Positions 34,701 through 46,669 of a stretch of DNA of 64,000 nt are shown here, in pieces (position 1 is the first letter of the stretch; each line of letters starts with the position of its first letter). Under the pieces are notes generated by a model. The model was given only the letters and a program-made list of their open reading frames with translations, searched no databases and was not told the origin of the DNA. Source of the DNA: Pomacea canaliculata (taxonomy: Eukaryota; Mollusca; Gastropoda; Architaenioglossa; Ampullariidae); assembly GCF_003073045.1 (NCBI RefSeq), contig NC_037595.1, forward strand, positions 11,586,074 through 11,650,073, in the 5' to 3' direction. The position numbers were made by a program, and so were the translations under genes.

Positions 34701-37700
34701 ATAAGTTACATTAGTCTGCAACAAACACTTGGGTCCAAACGACATAAAATTTTTGGTGAAACAATTCTTTGCGACAGTGATGTACAGGGGAAACCTTTCA
34801 ACCGAAATAAAAAGAGGCTTTAGTTACAAAGTCTCCACCGACTATTCTACTCGGCTTTCTTGGAAGGTGTGAGACAGGCTTAAAGGCAAACAATCCTCAT
34901 GAGATCGACACTATAGTTCTGTTTAAAGACAAACCAGACCTTTACCACCTGTTCTACTCGACTTTCTCGGACCGTGTGAGACGTGCTTAAAGACAGACGG
35001 CGTCCATGAACAGGACCCTGGAGATGCTAAGGTCAGCGATATGGAGAGAGATTTTCTGGAAACTACTGTCATCCACTCCAGACTTACAATTCTTTCAGAA
35101 GAGACAAACACTCCTATTCCCGTTAGGACATATTGTAGTCGTCCATTCTCTCCATCCTCTGTAACTACTGGCTGTTGCCAAGCCCAGTTAATCTGTAGCC
35201 AGCAACCTGCTGTAACACAATGCCTCTGCTCCACCCGTCTGGAATTCTGTCTAAACACATGCATGCAGTGTTTGCGGCTTTCTATTGCAAACCCCTTGCA
35301 GGGCGTGTATCCTGCTCAAACCTCTACCTCCACTATGTAGTATGTACATATACAGAATGTCTCATCTTTAGCGGGACTTTGCGTAGTTGTTATATGTAGG
35401 AATACATATGTGAGTCTTGTTCAAGTCTCCTACAGTCCTTTGTTGATCCCAATGTTCTTGCATTTCATCATTTACCCATTGTAATGTCCCATGTTTACTC
35501 CTTTCTGATTCAAGTCATGTTTTCAGTACATGTTTGACTATATGTTCCTCTTTTACTATTTTCCTATAACCCTTTCGTACCCATCCACACTATTTTCTGT
35601 ATCCTTGTTTATCTGGATGCTAACCCTTTCATTTCTTTGTACTTAAAGTTTTAATCCTTTATATTTTATAGCCTTTCGTTATTTGTGCTTTTAAATATTC
35701 TTCATTCCCCCTTTCTTCATTGAATACATTTTCATTCTGTTTCCATTTTTACTGTGTCGGTATTTTCAGACATCCTCTCTCTCTGCATAAGATACATGTG
35801 CATATCCCTCGCTGCCTTCATTTTAACTCTCATCTTTTTATGTTCTACATGCTTTCTTTTCTGTTGATTTTTTTTTTTTTTTGCAAGTCCCTTGTTTCAA
35901 ATGTCCATTTTTTTCACATGTATTTTTCGTCAAAACATTCTTATTTCTTCGTTTTTACATTCAGCTTTTGGCAGGTTTCTTTTTATTTCTTTAGATTATA
36001 TTTTTCAGTTGCGGTTAATTGAGTTGTCCCTCAAATCCTTATCACACTCTACTTCTTCTTCTCATATTATAATTCATATTTCCCATTATATCTCTCCTCG
36101 CCTTCCTCTCCTCCCTTCAATTTCTGCGTGTGTGTGGTTTTTTTGGTTTTCACATTTTGTGCCACTTCATCATGTCTTTATTACCTGGATTTCTCTCTTC
36201 ACCCAGTCTACCCAACCTTCGTTGTCGTAGTCAGAAATGTCATCGTCTCAACAACTGAAAAATGTTCTCGGATTGCTTCGGCGACTTGCGACAGTCTGCG
36301 TGTATGACTGGCTTATATAATTTAACTTTTTCATAAAAGAAATTTTAGTTTTCACAGAACCTTTATCTACTGAAAGCTTTAAATTGTCCTGTGTAAGTAC
36401 TCCCTGACTTATGTCTCCATGGAAGGATTGACCTCCGATACGCGTGCATGCTCAAACCTACCACGCACGCACAAACATCTCTCTCTCTCTTTCTATTATA
36501 TATATACACACATACACGTAAACACAATCTCTCTCTCACACACACACACTAACACACACATTTTCACGGGTGTAAAATCACACTTACATGACTACAATCA
36601 CACCCAACACACACACACACATACACACGTAAAACACAATCACTCATGCACACACACACACATATTTATGCATACACAAGCGGGTGCACACATCCTCCCA
36701 TCCCTACCCCGCCAGGCACGGCTCCGCCAGACCGTTTCCTCTCTGCACCCTCGAGCCTCGCATGACGTTGCTTCGTCGATCAAACGTATTGCACGTGCGT
36801 CGGGCGTGCTATTTATAGCGCACGGCAGCAGCACGCGCGTCCAGAGTGAGGCCCCCTTGTTGCAATTAAGCGCAAAGCCGGCGCACAGGTGGGGGACAAG
36901 ACTCGCAGAGTAATTCTGGAACTGTACCAAACCTTCGCGGGCCCGGGACTCGAAGACAGAAAGCAGAAGATGTGTTGAACTTATTGCTTATTGCTTTCAT
37001 CTTCCCCCAGCACGCGCTGTCGCTCCCAGTTTTAATCAGCGCGCGAGCTCGGTCCTAATGAACCGTGCAGATTTCTCTCCCTCCCCCCCTGTGCAAAAAC
37101 TGGAGGCCTGTCCTTACCTGGATGATTATTCCACTCGCATGTGGTCGCACACATGATAGTTTGTCACACAGAGTTCTTATTTGGCCACACACGGTTGGTA
37201 TGTGGTCACGTGACGCATGTCCCGTTAGGTCATAGGTAGGTCTCAAAAGGTCACTTGCAGTTTGGTGGTTGATGCAGAAATGCAGAATTCTATCTAGATG
37301 GCTTTTGTATAACTGTGTATGAGCTCTTGCACACTCACATGAACACACATACAAACACACACACGCACCCACATCAACATTCCACTTTGGTGGTTAGCCT
37401 TTCCGCTGAATACTCCAGCATTGCATGTTTCTTATTGTTCAACCTTCAGCACTGAGATCTGAGTTAGCCTATTTATCACACCCGTAAAGCAAAACAAAAA
37501 CAAAAAAAAAAAACCAAAAAAACAAAAGGCCAGTAAGACCTACTTGACTGGGGCCCAACTGTTGTGATTGAACGACAGCCAAGATCCTTTCCTGCGCGAA
37601 ACTACTACTTTGCTTTTGCCCATCTGCAATTCTTTTGAATCACTTCTGCCTTAGCGAAGACATTCTGATTGCTAAGAAAGCGAAAGAAACAAAGAAAGCA

Positions 37701-39393
37701 CACAAATCATGCGCGGACTATATTTTACTGCGCTCTTCTGTGCGAAGGCGGCGTTGAGTTCTCGCGGAGGTTCCCACACCCGGAGTTGCGGAGCCGAATT
37801 TAGCAGCCATAACCTCCCCTTTTAGTTCACTCTTCTGTCTGCTGATTGTTTAGTATTGGAGGCGAAGGGGGGACGAAATGTTACTTCGCTGCAGCAAACC
37901 GCTTTTCAAATCGGAATTGCGCCCAGTAAGCATTTCTGGAAACTTCAGAAAGTTTCCTAACCTACAGTGACTACTTGACTATGTCGGGGCTGGCACCCGA
38001 TGGACAGAAGAAGAAGATGTCGCATTCATTGAAATGAGGGATGGAAACTACTAAAGACAAGATGTTTGTCGCCCATATGGCTTCCAGGTCTGAATACAAT
38101 GATGAATTAGGGTTTGGATGACATGAGAATCTTTCAAAAATAAGCAAGACTTTCATCTTTCATTTTTTGCCTACAATAAGCAAGACTGGAATCTGTCGTC
38201 TATAACCTAAAATAAGTGATGTTAGGCTCTTTCTCATATTGCCTAAAATAAGCAAGGCTGCAACTTTTTTTAATGTTCCTTAAAATAAACAAACGTGCGA
38301 TCTCCAGAAATTGCCTAAAATAAGCACGATACGAATCGTTTTTATATTGCCAAAAACAAGCAAGATTAAAGTTTTTCGTTTATTGCCTTAAACATGTAAG
38401 ATTGGAATCTTCGTATCGTTCCTAAAATACGCAAGCCTGCAATCTTTCTTCTATCGCCAAAGAAAGTACCCCTACACCCCCACCCGGAGATGAGACTGTT
38501 TCTTATATTGCCAAAAACAGAAGTAAGATTTGAAGCAATCACACGTTAGTTATCGCGAGTGAGCGAAAGAAAAAGTAAGAGAGGGTGTAATGGAAGGAGA
38601 GAAGGAGGGGTGAATAGAAGGAGGTCGGAGGATTTGGGTGGGCTAGGGTGGGAGGAGAGGGGTGTGGATCATGAGCCAGCAGGACAAGCTGCGTGGGAAA
38701 TTTAATACGTTACGCGAGCAACACCGGTCTCTCATACCACGTGATGCTGCTATAAAGCGGGTAGACTAGCCTTACAGCTATAAGCGGGTAGATTAGCATT
38801 ACAGCTATAAGCGGGTAGACTAACATTACACTATTTTCCCCATGAAATAGAAAGTATCAAATCGGTGTCTTTTAAGCGTATCACGTGATACAGTTCCCTG
38901 CTCGTAAAAGAAACGTTTGGCGATGACAAAAAACAATGGCGATGACAAAAAAGACGCAAAAGAAACAATAGGCCCTAAAATGACTTTTTGTTGATTGAGT
39001 GATTGAGTGATTGATTGATAACTCCGAAATGCTTATTTTTTTATCAATATAAGGTTCTTTTTTTAAAACAAAAGCCAATAGTAGTGCCATTCGACTAAAG
39101 ATGATATTATTATTATTGGGAGGACGTTTGCGTCAGTACCCAGCTGAAAGTTGTACAGGTTGCTTCAATATTTATTTCATTGGAGAAGCAGAGCACTGCA
39201 TAACAATGGTTGCTATAGCAAACTGTTAGAATGGACATGCAGAGATGTAATATTCCTTGTCCAGAGATGACACGTGGACATTTTCGTGAAGCGATATTTT
39301 GAGCTGAATCAAGCAAACCGAGATTCCGCATGTTGTACGGGTAGTCTGCTCAAAGCTTAGAGACGAGACGGGAAACATGCTCGAGTGCGTACG

Positions 39394-39429
<36 letters not shown>

Positions 39430-42400
39430 TGAGAAACAGAGAGAAAAAAGAAAGAGAAACTTGATATTTTCAAGTCTTCTTTGAAAAAAAAACTATAAAA
39501 AAATGCCAACTCAGGCAAACACATATTTACTTTCGTTTGGAGACAAAACTATGTACATCTTTCAAACCCTGCAACGAATGTGAACAAGTTTATAGGGTCC
39601 TTCCATCCCCATTTAAAAAATATTATTCAGCAAGAAAAGGGAGGTAAATCTCCATGTTTCCTTAGATGGATCTCCTCTCTGTAGGTTGCGCTTTGGTCCT
39701 TTAACTTCTCCCGCACAGGGATTTGAAATGACCTGACAGAGCCTGTATTTTTAATGCCGCAACCGCATTCTCGACATGCTTACGCAGCTAAAATTAGTCC
39801 ATGCTTCATATGTGTATGGTAAACTTGTTATGCGCGCATGCATGCACGCTGGTGCTTGCACGTGAGAAATGTTCAAAGGAAGCTCGTGCAAGAAGTGAAG
39901 GTCACACTCTTTCCGGATCTCGACGTGTTGAGGCCGGGATTCCTACAGAGGCCTCCTCCTCCTCCTCCTCCTCCTCCTCTCACTTTTTCTCCTCCACCCT
40001 CCAGGGTTCGGGTAGGGGGAGAGGTAAAGAGGAGAGCATGCACAGTGTGGAGAATTTTAAAAGATCCCATTGCGTGATGGCTTTTCAAAAATGCGCATCA
40101 CATAAGAATCACGGTAACGAACGCACGGTCTATTTTTGGCAAGACGTGGGAAAAGCGATTGTTGCCATTTTTATGGTTGTCTACTGCACGATCTTCTCTC
40201 TCTCTCTCTCCATCCTCCCCTTCCCCTCCTCCCACAACACACCCGTCCATCCCCGTCCCCACCCCTCCACCACCAATGCCTCTGTCTCGCGCACGAGGTC
40301 TAGGATGCACGTGTGCATGCAGTGCAGGCTGCTGGTGCTGCTGGTGTGTGGGTGTTCAGCAGGATTCACACCAACACACCGATTGCCTACCATGCATTCT
40401 GGACGTTTCCTCTTCCTGGTGACGCAACCCTTCCGCTGCACGTGTGAATGTCTCTCCGTGGGCGTGTGGGCCGCCGTGGCCTCCTTCGTCCTACTCTACC
40501 TTTTAATGCTGTTTAAAAATTAAAATGTAAATATCATTCCTGCAGAAATGATCATCGAGGATGCGATCTGTGAACTGGCTTCCGGCCTCTGTGCCATCTG
40601 GGGATTGGGTTTTATCTTTATCCAATATGCGGGGAATGAAAAGTCAGCCATTAACATTTCAACACCGAAAGGAATAGAGTTCAATTCCAGGGTCTTAGAC
40701 TGACTTTTTCAAAAATTAATAAAGCAAGGCAGCATGCAAAGCTTTCTTTATAGAGATTTCTCTGTTGGTGAAGAAATGCTGATGGTAACAAGGATGAGGA
40801 GGAGAAGTAATTTAAACGTGGATGAATCGATGGCTGGATGCATGGACTTTGTTCTTGCAAATCTTCTAAGCAAGCAAAACAAAAAATTATTCGCTGGTCA
40901 ATGGATGTATGTGTGGTGGACTGCACATTTATATACAGTCATGTAGTTATGGGAACCGAAGGAACTGGTGGAACTATGCAACGTATAAACAGTCCTAATA
41001 GTATGATAATAATGAAGCTCCAGAACCCTTTCAAACTAAGGTGGCATGAACTCAGTCGTATGTATTACAGGCTTGGTGCTGTAAGATTATAGAATGCTTC
41101 CTGAGTTACAGATTGAACAAACAGAATAAAACACGATTTTTTCAATATGGTTGGTGTAAAGCGATGGACAATTTCTCTTCATATCGAAGCTTCGTCCATC
41201 CACAGTATTAGAAAATAAAAGCGCAACATTACAATTGCTGTATATTACATTTGTATATATTTTATGCCTTCTTGCTGTTATTAGTTTTGCATGAGCTAAC
41301 GAATAAATAAATAAATTCTGCGCTGGTGAGAATGATTATCAGGTGTGTTCAGAGTATATATATAGAATGCTGTCCCTGTTATCAAAAAAAGTAGTGTTCT
41401 CAGTTAAACACGTGAATGTCCTTAGGTATGCTCAGGACAAGAGAACACGTGCAGTGTTCTTCTCTGTGTTTGGAAAACATGTAAAGTGTTCTTTTAATCC
41501 AATCCTCGCTCTTTGATACAGGACGCCATGAAGGTGGCGCTGCTCCGGGGGGACCGCCCGGTACAAGCCGAGTGCCTTTTCATCTTCGCCGACATCCACA
41601 GAAAGCGATGTGATTTCGAGGTGAATCTCTCTCTCTCTCTCTTTCCTTTTCTCCAGTCGTCCAGGCGTGGAATGTTCGTGTTTTGAGAAGCCTGTGTTAA
41701 ATCTCAGTATCTTATGAAAGCAAGCAGCGTCGAAACGTCTTCCCCTCCCCAAAATAAATAAATTAATCCTCCTTTTGTTGAGGGTCTACATCACTGCCAA
41801 ATATAAAGGAAGAAATAATTATGGACCATAGTGTGAGGCTTTCTTTGAGGGTTGGAGAGATAGAAGCGACTTATAAAATGTGTCCTTTGTTTGTAAATAC
41901 ATTGCATATGTAGAAATGAATAAATAGATATTAAAATGGGATGTTGGTATGTGTGATTTTTGTGTTCGCAGCGCGCGAGGCCTCGCTATGAATCTGCACA
42001 CAGCATCATGACGGAAACGGGTGAGAGGCTTGGACAAGCACGTGTACTAGGAGGTCTCGCCAAAGTTGCCTCGTCACTTGGTCAACCAGACAAGGTAGGT
42101 AACTCTCACACAGCTCAAAGGTGTACTAGGGTGCTCGTTCCTTGTCACGTGACTGGGCTGAGCTAATAGAATCCTCCTCCTCATCATCATCCTCCTCATC
42201 CTCATCATCATCTGAGCGAACAACAAAGTGTAAGAAATAGCCCACAGATAAACCAGCGAAGACAATGGAGGTGAGAATCTCAGCTTCAAGGCAACAGCCA
42301 ATGAGGAAGCTGTTTACATGTCCCGTGAACATCACTGATGTCATGGTCTTTAACTTCTGTTCACGGGGATGTTTGCAGGCTGGTGTCGCAGCCTCATCAC

Positions 42401-44646
42401 CTGTAGTTGGGGTAAGGTGGAGAGGGAAGTCGGGTGAAGTATTGCATTTTAGTAGATCTCAACGTTTTCACAGCCTTCAAAATCCGTGAACAATATTAGC
42501 CAATCAGAAGACAGTTTCTGTAGTTGGGAGTGAGGGAAAGGAGCTACAATGCAAGAAGAAACTCAGATGCTCTGTATTTCAGCATTTTTAATAATAACAA
42601 GCTCCTCCATGCAGACAATCAGCTATTTACAGCATTCTTCCACCACCACCCCTGCTGTTGTCGCTGTCCTTGTTGTTGAAATCTTCTACTCAGCAGGTTT
42701 ATTATAAAATAAAAGTACATTTTTAAAAGAAAACAGTCATCAATAAATGACTAGTAAATAAACTGTGAAAGTTTTGTTTTAGAAGGGTTTTAATTTTTTT
42801 TTTATTTTGCACAGCCAGTGCATTTTTACAATGACGCATGTGAAATAATATCACCTCTGCTCCTCACATTCTTCTTTTTTTTTCTTTTCCTTTTCATCTT
42901 GTGCGCATGAGTTGAAGGGGTCCTGTTAGCAAGGGTTTAAAGTTCTTCAAAGATTTTCTTCTTCCTTGATTATCCCAGCGATTATCACTCATACCGCCAT
43001 TTCTTCGTCCCCTTTTCCTACTTCTGCTTAGCCTCTTCGTCTTCTCTTCCGGCCACATTTTCGGTCACGTGACTTGGAGGAGAAAGTTTACCGTAGCCTT
43101 ATAGTCTTTCATGCTTTCCCCCTCTGTTCTTTTGTGTTGTGTTCTTCTTATTATTATTCATTTTTTTTCGTTCTTATCTCTTTCCTGCACACGAGACGTG
43201 AACAATTATATCAAACGAGGTTTCTAGCTGTTCTTCACAAACCTTTCCTTTTACATGAAGGCTTTAATTATGTTTAATCAGCGAACAGAGCTTTTTTTTC
43301 CTTTCTTCCATTTTCCGTTTTGTCCGATCACTTCATGCTGTCCCAACTGTTTATCTTGCAAAAGCAAATGGTGAACGTGAGACGAGGGTAGCGACATAAA
43401 TGGAGTATATGATCTATAATTAGGAAAGGTAGCTTTAGAGTTAGGAGGAAAAAAATGGTGAGATAACGAGTTGAGAATGTACGAGTTGAGAATGTACTCA
43501 AAACATACTGACCCTTCTGGACCCTCGAGCGACCGTCACATGCAAGAAACATACAATACACATACTATACAACGCCAGAAGAAAATAGGTATTGCTTGTA
43601 TTCATCTGGGTGGGTGAGTGTGGGGTGTGAGAATGGTATTGGTGTTCTACGCCCAACCAGTAAATCAAAGCAACCAGCTCTGTGTGTGTGTGTGGGCATG
43701 TAGATATATTATAGCTTTATATCTATATATATATAATTTGTGCGTATATGTGTGTACGTTTACGCACGGGTGTCTACGTATTCACATCCATGTGCGTGTG
43801 TGTGTGTCCATGCCCAAAGAAGCCATGTGCTTCGTACATCTGAAGTACCTGCTCCCGGGTAGCCTCGGCGTTGAGCGCGGGGCGAGCCGGCTAAGAAGCC
43901 TTTGTGTTGAAGAGGTTAGGTTGGAGAGATGAGAAAAGCGGCCAGGTAGGAGGGCAGATAATCAAAAGAATGTGGAAAAGGTTCACCTCTGCAGAGCCTC
44001 TGCGAGTGCCGTGTAAGAGGAACCCGTGGGAAAGCGATGGGAAACGCGCCAGACACGCGCGCTATTCCGCGTGCAGGCGCGTGCATTCTATTTATAGACG
44101 ACCTTTCCTGCATTTATGCCTCCGCTTGTTCGTCGTCAGTCCTTGCAGGCAAAACGAGGATAACACTGATGACTAGAGGGCGCTGCAGTGGGAGGTCGGC
44201 GTGCAGAGAAGGGAGGGGAGGGGATTGGGAATGGGGTGGGTCGAGTTGGGCGGTAGGGGTCAAAGGTTGGGGACACTTATCTTACATGACTACCATTATG
44301 TATAACCCGTTTATTTGCTGTGGTGTGTAAAGTAAAATCTGATTTTAGAACATAAACTCTGTGTCAAAACTTGTCATGGGATGATATCAGCAGCTAAATG
44401 CAGACATAAAGGTACAGACCTTGTAGGAGGGAGTGAACATTTCACACGAAGACTTTTTTCCTGCGACAAACGCTTTAGTACAGAAAGGTTTATAAACAGC
44501 ACTCAATCACTTGTAATAACAATGTAATTTGCTTCGAGATGTGTCAAAAAATAAAAAAAGTATATGTTGCTATTTGTAGTCGACCACGTAAGATTTTTGT
44601 TTTGTTTTTTGTTTGTTTTGTTTTGATTTGTTTGTTTGTTTGGGGG

Positions 44647-44677
<31 letters not shown>

Positions 44678-45780
44678 TGCAGTTAGTTTTTTGCATCGAA
44701 TCTAGTGAGCTTCTTTCCTTTTATATATACTGCAAAGTTCGTTTGTCATATCCTTGCTTGTTAGAAGCGATGTATGTTCAGAATGTAACCTCTCTCTGTG
44801 TATGTTGTTTATAGGCGTGTCACGAAAATCAAAGAGGGTTAGTCATCCAGATTTGTGGAAATAGTAGCTCGTACTGAGGTATCCTTAGAAAAAAATATCC
44901 CCCAGCTAGATATTTCAAGGTTCAAATCGTGTCTGTTTCCCTCAATAGCTGTTCGATCTTTAAACTTGAAAGGATATCAAGAACCAAATTTTGATACAGT
45001 CCGACACTTTCTAATTGTACTTTTTTTCAGGCAATCGAGCTCAACGAAAAGGCCCTGGCGATAGCACAGAAGATAGGAAACAAGGTATGGAGAACAGATA
45101 ACTTCGGGAAATTATCAATTAAAAATAATTTTTAAACTGCATGAAGTGAACTTTGACCCTATCCACGTCTATGCTCTACATCCTGCGTGCGCGAGAGCGT
45201 GCATGCATATTGTATAGATTCACCACTTTTTAGTGAAATAAAATAAAAATATCTTGAGTCTTCAACAAATAAACAAACTGTTGCACCTGTTGTAGCTCGA
45301 AATGTTGCGCTGCCACGCGCGGCTACAAGTGTTGTATGACGTCACTGGCGACGCGTCGCTGTCCCACCGTCACGGCAGCGTGGTGCGGCAGCTGTGCGAC
45401 GAGATGGACCTGTTCTGCGGGGTCTGCGACGACATTCTGGGCACCACGCCGGAGAACGTGGAGCCGCTCACGTGCGGACATTTCATCCATGCAAGGTACT
45501 CGAACATGACGATGACAACGATGACAGGATCCTTCTATGATACATGTTTGTCTGAAATATTTCATTTCGAGATACGACAAAAGTTGAAATAAATGAGATG
45601 TACAATTATACTATAGATAATAATTATAATAAATAATTCAATTTGACTCTCTGCAGGTGTGTCATGCACCTGGCGCGCTCCACTCTGGGGCGATCCGGCC
45701 GGCCCAGGCCCTGCCCTGCATGTCGTCGACGCGCCTCGGCCAATCCGCTGCTTCCCTCTGACGTCATGGCGCTGACGTAG
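31787..45780 (+). CDS. RAPSN: Rapsyn (43-kDa receptor-associated protein of the synapse)
   Basis: Rapsyn is a membrane-anchored scaffold that clusters nicotinic acetylcholine receptors. Exons: 31787..31918, 32867..33096, 33246..33591, 41522..41620, 41972..42094, 45031..45084, 45296..45495 and 45657..45780. All junctions are GT-AG and in phase, giving 435 residues (vertebrate rapsyn has 412). It begins MGQ, the N-myristoylation signal. TPR-type helices fill about residues 8-340, with [58 protein letters not shown] and [15 protein letters not shown] closely matching vertebrate rapsyn. Asn88 in AYLNMA is conserved; this is the position mutated in human N88K myasthenia. The C-terminal RING-H2 finger reads CGVC, then CGHFIHARC, then CPAC, and the loop between the last two cysteine pairs is 17 residues, longer than in vertebrates. 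Intron 3 is 7.9 kb and holds two MEF2 sites and two minisatellites. No frame damage is seen. Confidence 0.96.
34835..35010. repeat. Imperfect local duplication in rapsyn intron 3
   Basis: TTCTACTCGGCTTTCTTGGA then GTGTGAGACAGGCTTAAAGG (34848..34889) recurs about 103 bases on as TTCTACTCGACTTTCTCGGA then GTGTGAGACGTGCTTAAAGA. It is a two-copy tandem repeat; the function is unknown. Confidence 0.6.
35380..36235. repeat. Long pyrimidine-rich tract in rapsyn intron 3
   Basis: For about 850 bases the plus strand is strongly T/C-rich (many TTTC, CTTC and TTTT runs), giving T-rich open frames that are artefacts. It shows clear strand asymmetry but no unit repeat. Confidence 0.55.
36809..36818 (+). 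promoter_or_regulatory. MEF2 consensus site in rapsyn intron 3 (site 1)
   Basis: CTATTTATAG is a perfect YTAWWWWTAR. It is embedded in a GC-rich, CpG-containing island (36715..36960) with CACGTG-type sequence (GCACGTGCGTCGGGCGTG) immediately upstream. A second site in the same intron at 44088 has similar surroundings. Confidence 0.45.
38131..38470. repeat. Minisatellite, 36-bp period, about 9-10 copies
   Basis: The phrase TTGCCTAAAATAAGCAAGA recurs with copies starting near 38135, 38171, 38207, 38242, 38279, 38313, 38349, 38385, 38421 and 38457, a regular 36-base spacing. Copies vary by substitution and single-base indel. It lies in rapsyn intron 3. One more diverged phrase occurs near 38505. 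Confidence 0.8.
38751..38832. repeat. Minisatellite, 27-bp unit, three copies
   Basis: CTATAAGCGGGTAGACTAGC plus ATTACAG is repeated three times with few changes. Confidence 0.85.
39386..39430. repeat. (GTGC)n microsatellite
   Basis: About ten tetranucleotide units of CGTG/GTGC type in rapsyn intron 3. Confidence 0.95.
39955..39982. repeat. (CCT)n microsatellite
   Basis: About eight CCT units, followed by C/T-rich simple sequence. The 240-codon open frame that spans it (39801..40523) is not protein-like and is intronic. Confidence 0.85.
44088..44097 (+). promoter_or_regulatory. MEF2 consensus site in rapsyn intron 5 (site 2)
   Basis: CTATTTATAG is identical to the site at 36809. It is again preceded by a GC-rich CpG stretch (GCGTGCAGGCGCGTGCATT). 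It lies between coding exons 5 and 6. Two identical perfect sites in similar islands within one muscle-type gene suggest enhancer function. Confidence 0.45.
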
Positions 45781-45911
45781 CAGCGCGCCCTTGGCACGCC
45801 ACCCAGCGGCGACGTCCAACAACCTGTGTAGTGTCCCCGACCGACCGCTGATTTTTCGACACGACCCGCATCTCCCTGTAAATGTTGATCATCCTTAACT
45901 TTCGCAGTGTG

Positions 45912-45917
45912 AATAAA
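45912..45917 (+). terminator. Polyadenylation signal of rapsyn
   Basis: AATAAA lies about 130 bases after the rapsyn stop codon. A second AATAAA occurs near 46436. Confidence 0.6.
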
Positions 45918-46058
45918 CGACTCATCGTCATAGCTTATCACACGCTCATCGTAGGAAGCATCACGTCTGGCCTCATCGACTCCTTTGTACTTCTAACCTT
46001 TCTTGACTCACCCCGTCTCATTCTCCTACCCAGCACCCGTCCCCGAGAGCTTGAGAGG

Positions 46059-46203
46059 TTTTTTTTTTTGTTTTTTGTTTTTTTTTTTTTTTTTTGTTTT
46101 TTGTTTGTTTTTGTTTGTTTGTTTGTTTGTTTTTGTTTTTTGTTTTTTTGTTTTTTTGTTTTTTTGTTTTTTGTTTTTTTGTTTGTTTTTTTTTTTTTTT
46201 TTT

Positions 46204-46236
<33 letters not shown>
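46059..46236. repeat. Long T-rich tract, (T)nG type
   Basis: About 180 bases of almost pure T broken by single G residues (TTTG and TTTTTTG units). It creates meaningless Phe/Cys/Val or Lys/Asn/Gln frames on the two strands. Confidence 0.95.
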
Positions 46237-46237
<1 letters not shown>

Positions 46238-46669
46238 GCAGAGGGTAAGGATCAGAATAAGTTTCATCAGAAGTTGAAGTTGGTAGTGTAGGAGAATGTA
46301 CTGTCATCGACTTCTAATGCTGTTGCTCTTCGAAGAAATCCTTGACTACCCCAATGTGACCTCGCCACCCTTTTTCCCTACCCGTTATTTCACGGCCTTC
46401 CTTACTTTCCTTAAACACGTTTAGTGGTAAACGACAATAAACTTAACTTGGTCGAAGCCTACTCTGACAGTACAGATATTTACAGTCTTAGTTTGTCTTC
46501 CAGCTACTTCTGATTAATGAAATAGTTTCTAAAAATTAACCAGAAAACACACACACACACACAACACACACATATATATATGCCTACACACACGTACAAA
46601 AAAGTTATGGGGATGGTATACATGTTCATGTTCACGCATCGTTCATTTTATAATAACTGCTTTTTTCAG

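Noticed and set aside
35720-36230. Hydrophobic Phe/Ser-rich open frames resembling membrane proteins
   Set aside because: They come from a pyrimidine-rich strand-biased tract; hydrophobicity is a by-product of T-rich codons.
36419-36930. Open frames of 164 and 96 codons over CA-repeat and CpG-rich sequence in rapsyn intron 3
   Set aside because: The left half is an ACAC-type simple repeat. The right half is better explained as a regulatory island with a MEF2 site.
39801-40523. The longest open frame in the window (240 codons, plus strand)
   Set aside because: It runs through CCT and TCTC simple repeats inside rapsyn intron 3, has no protein-like composition, and another frame of the same stretch is equally open.
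45882-46307. Phe-rich and Lys/Asn-rich open frames on both strands
   Set aside because: They are translations of a single (T)nG tract.
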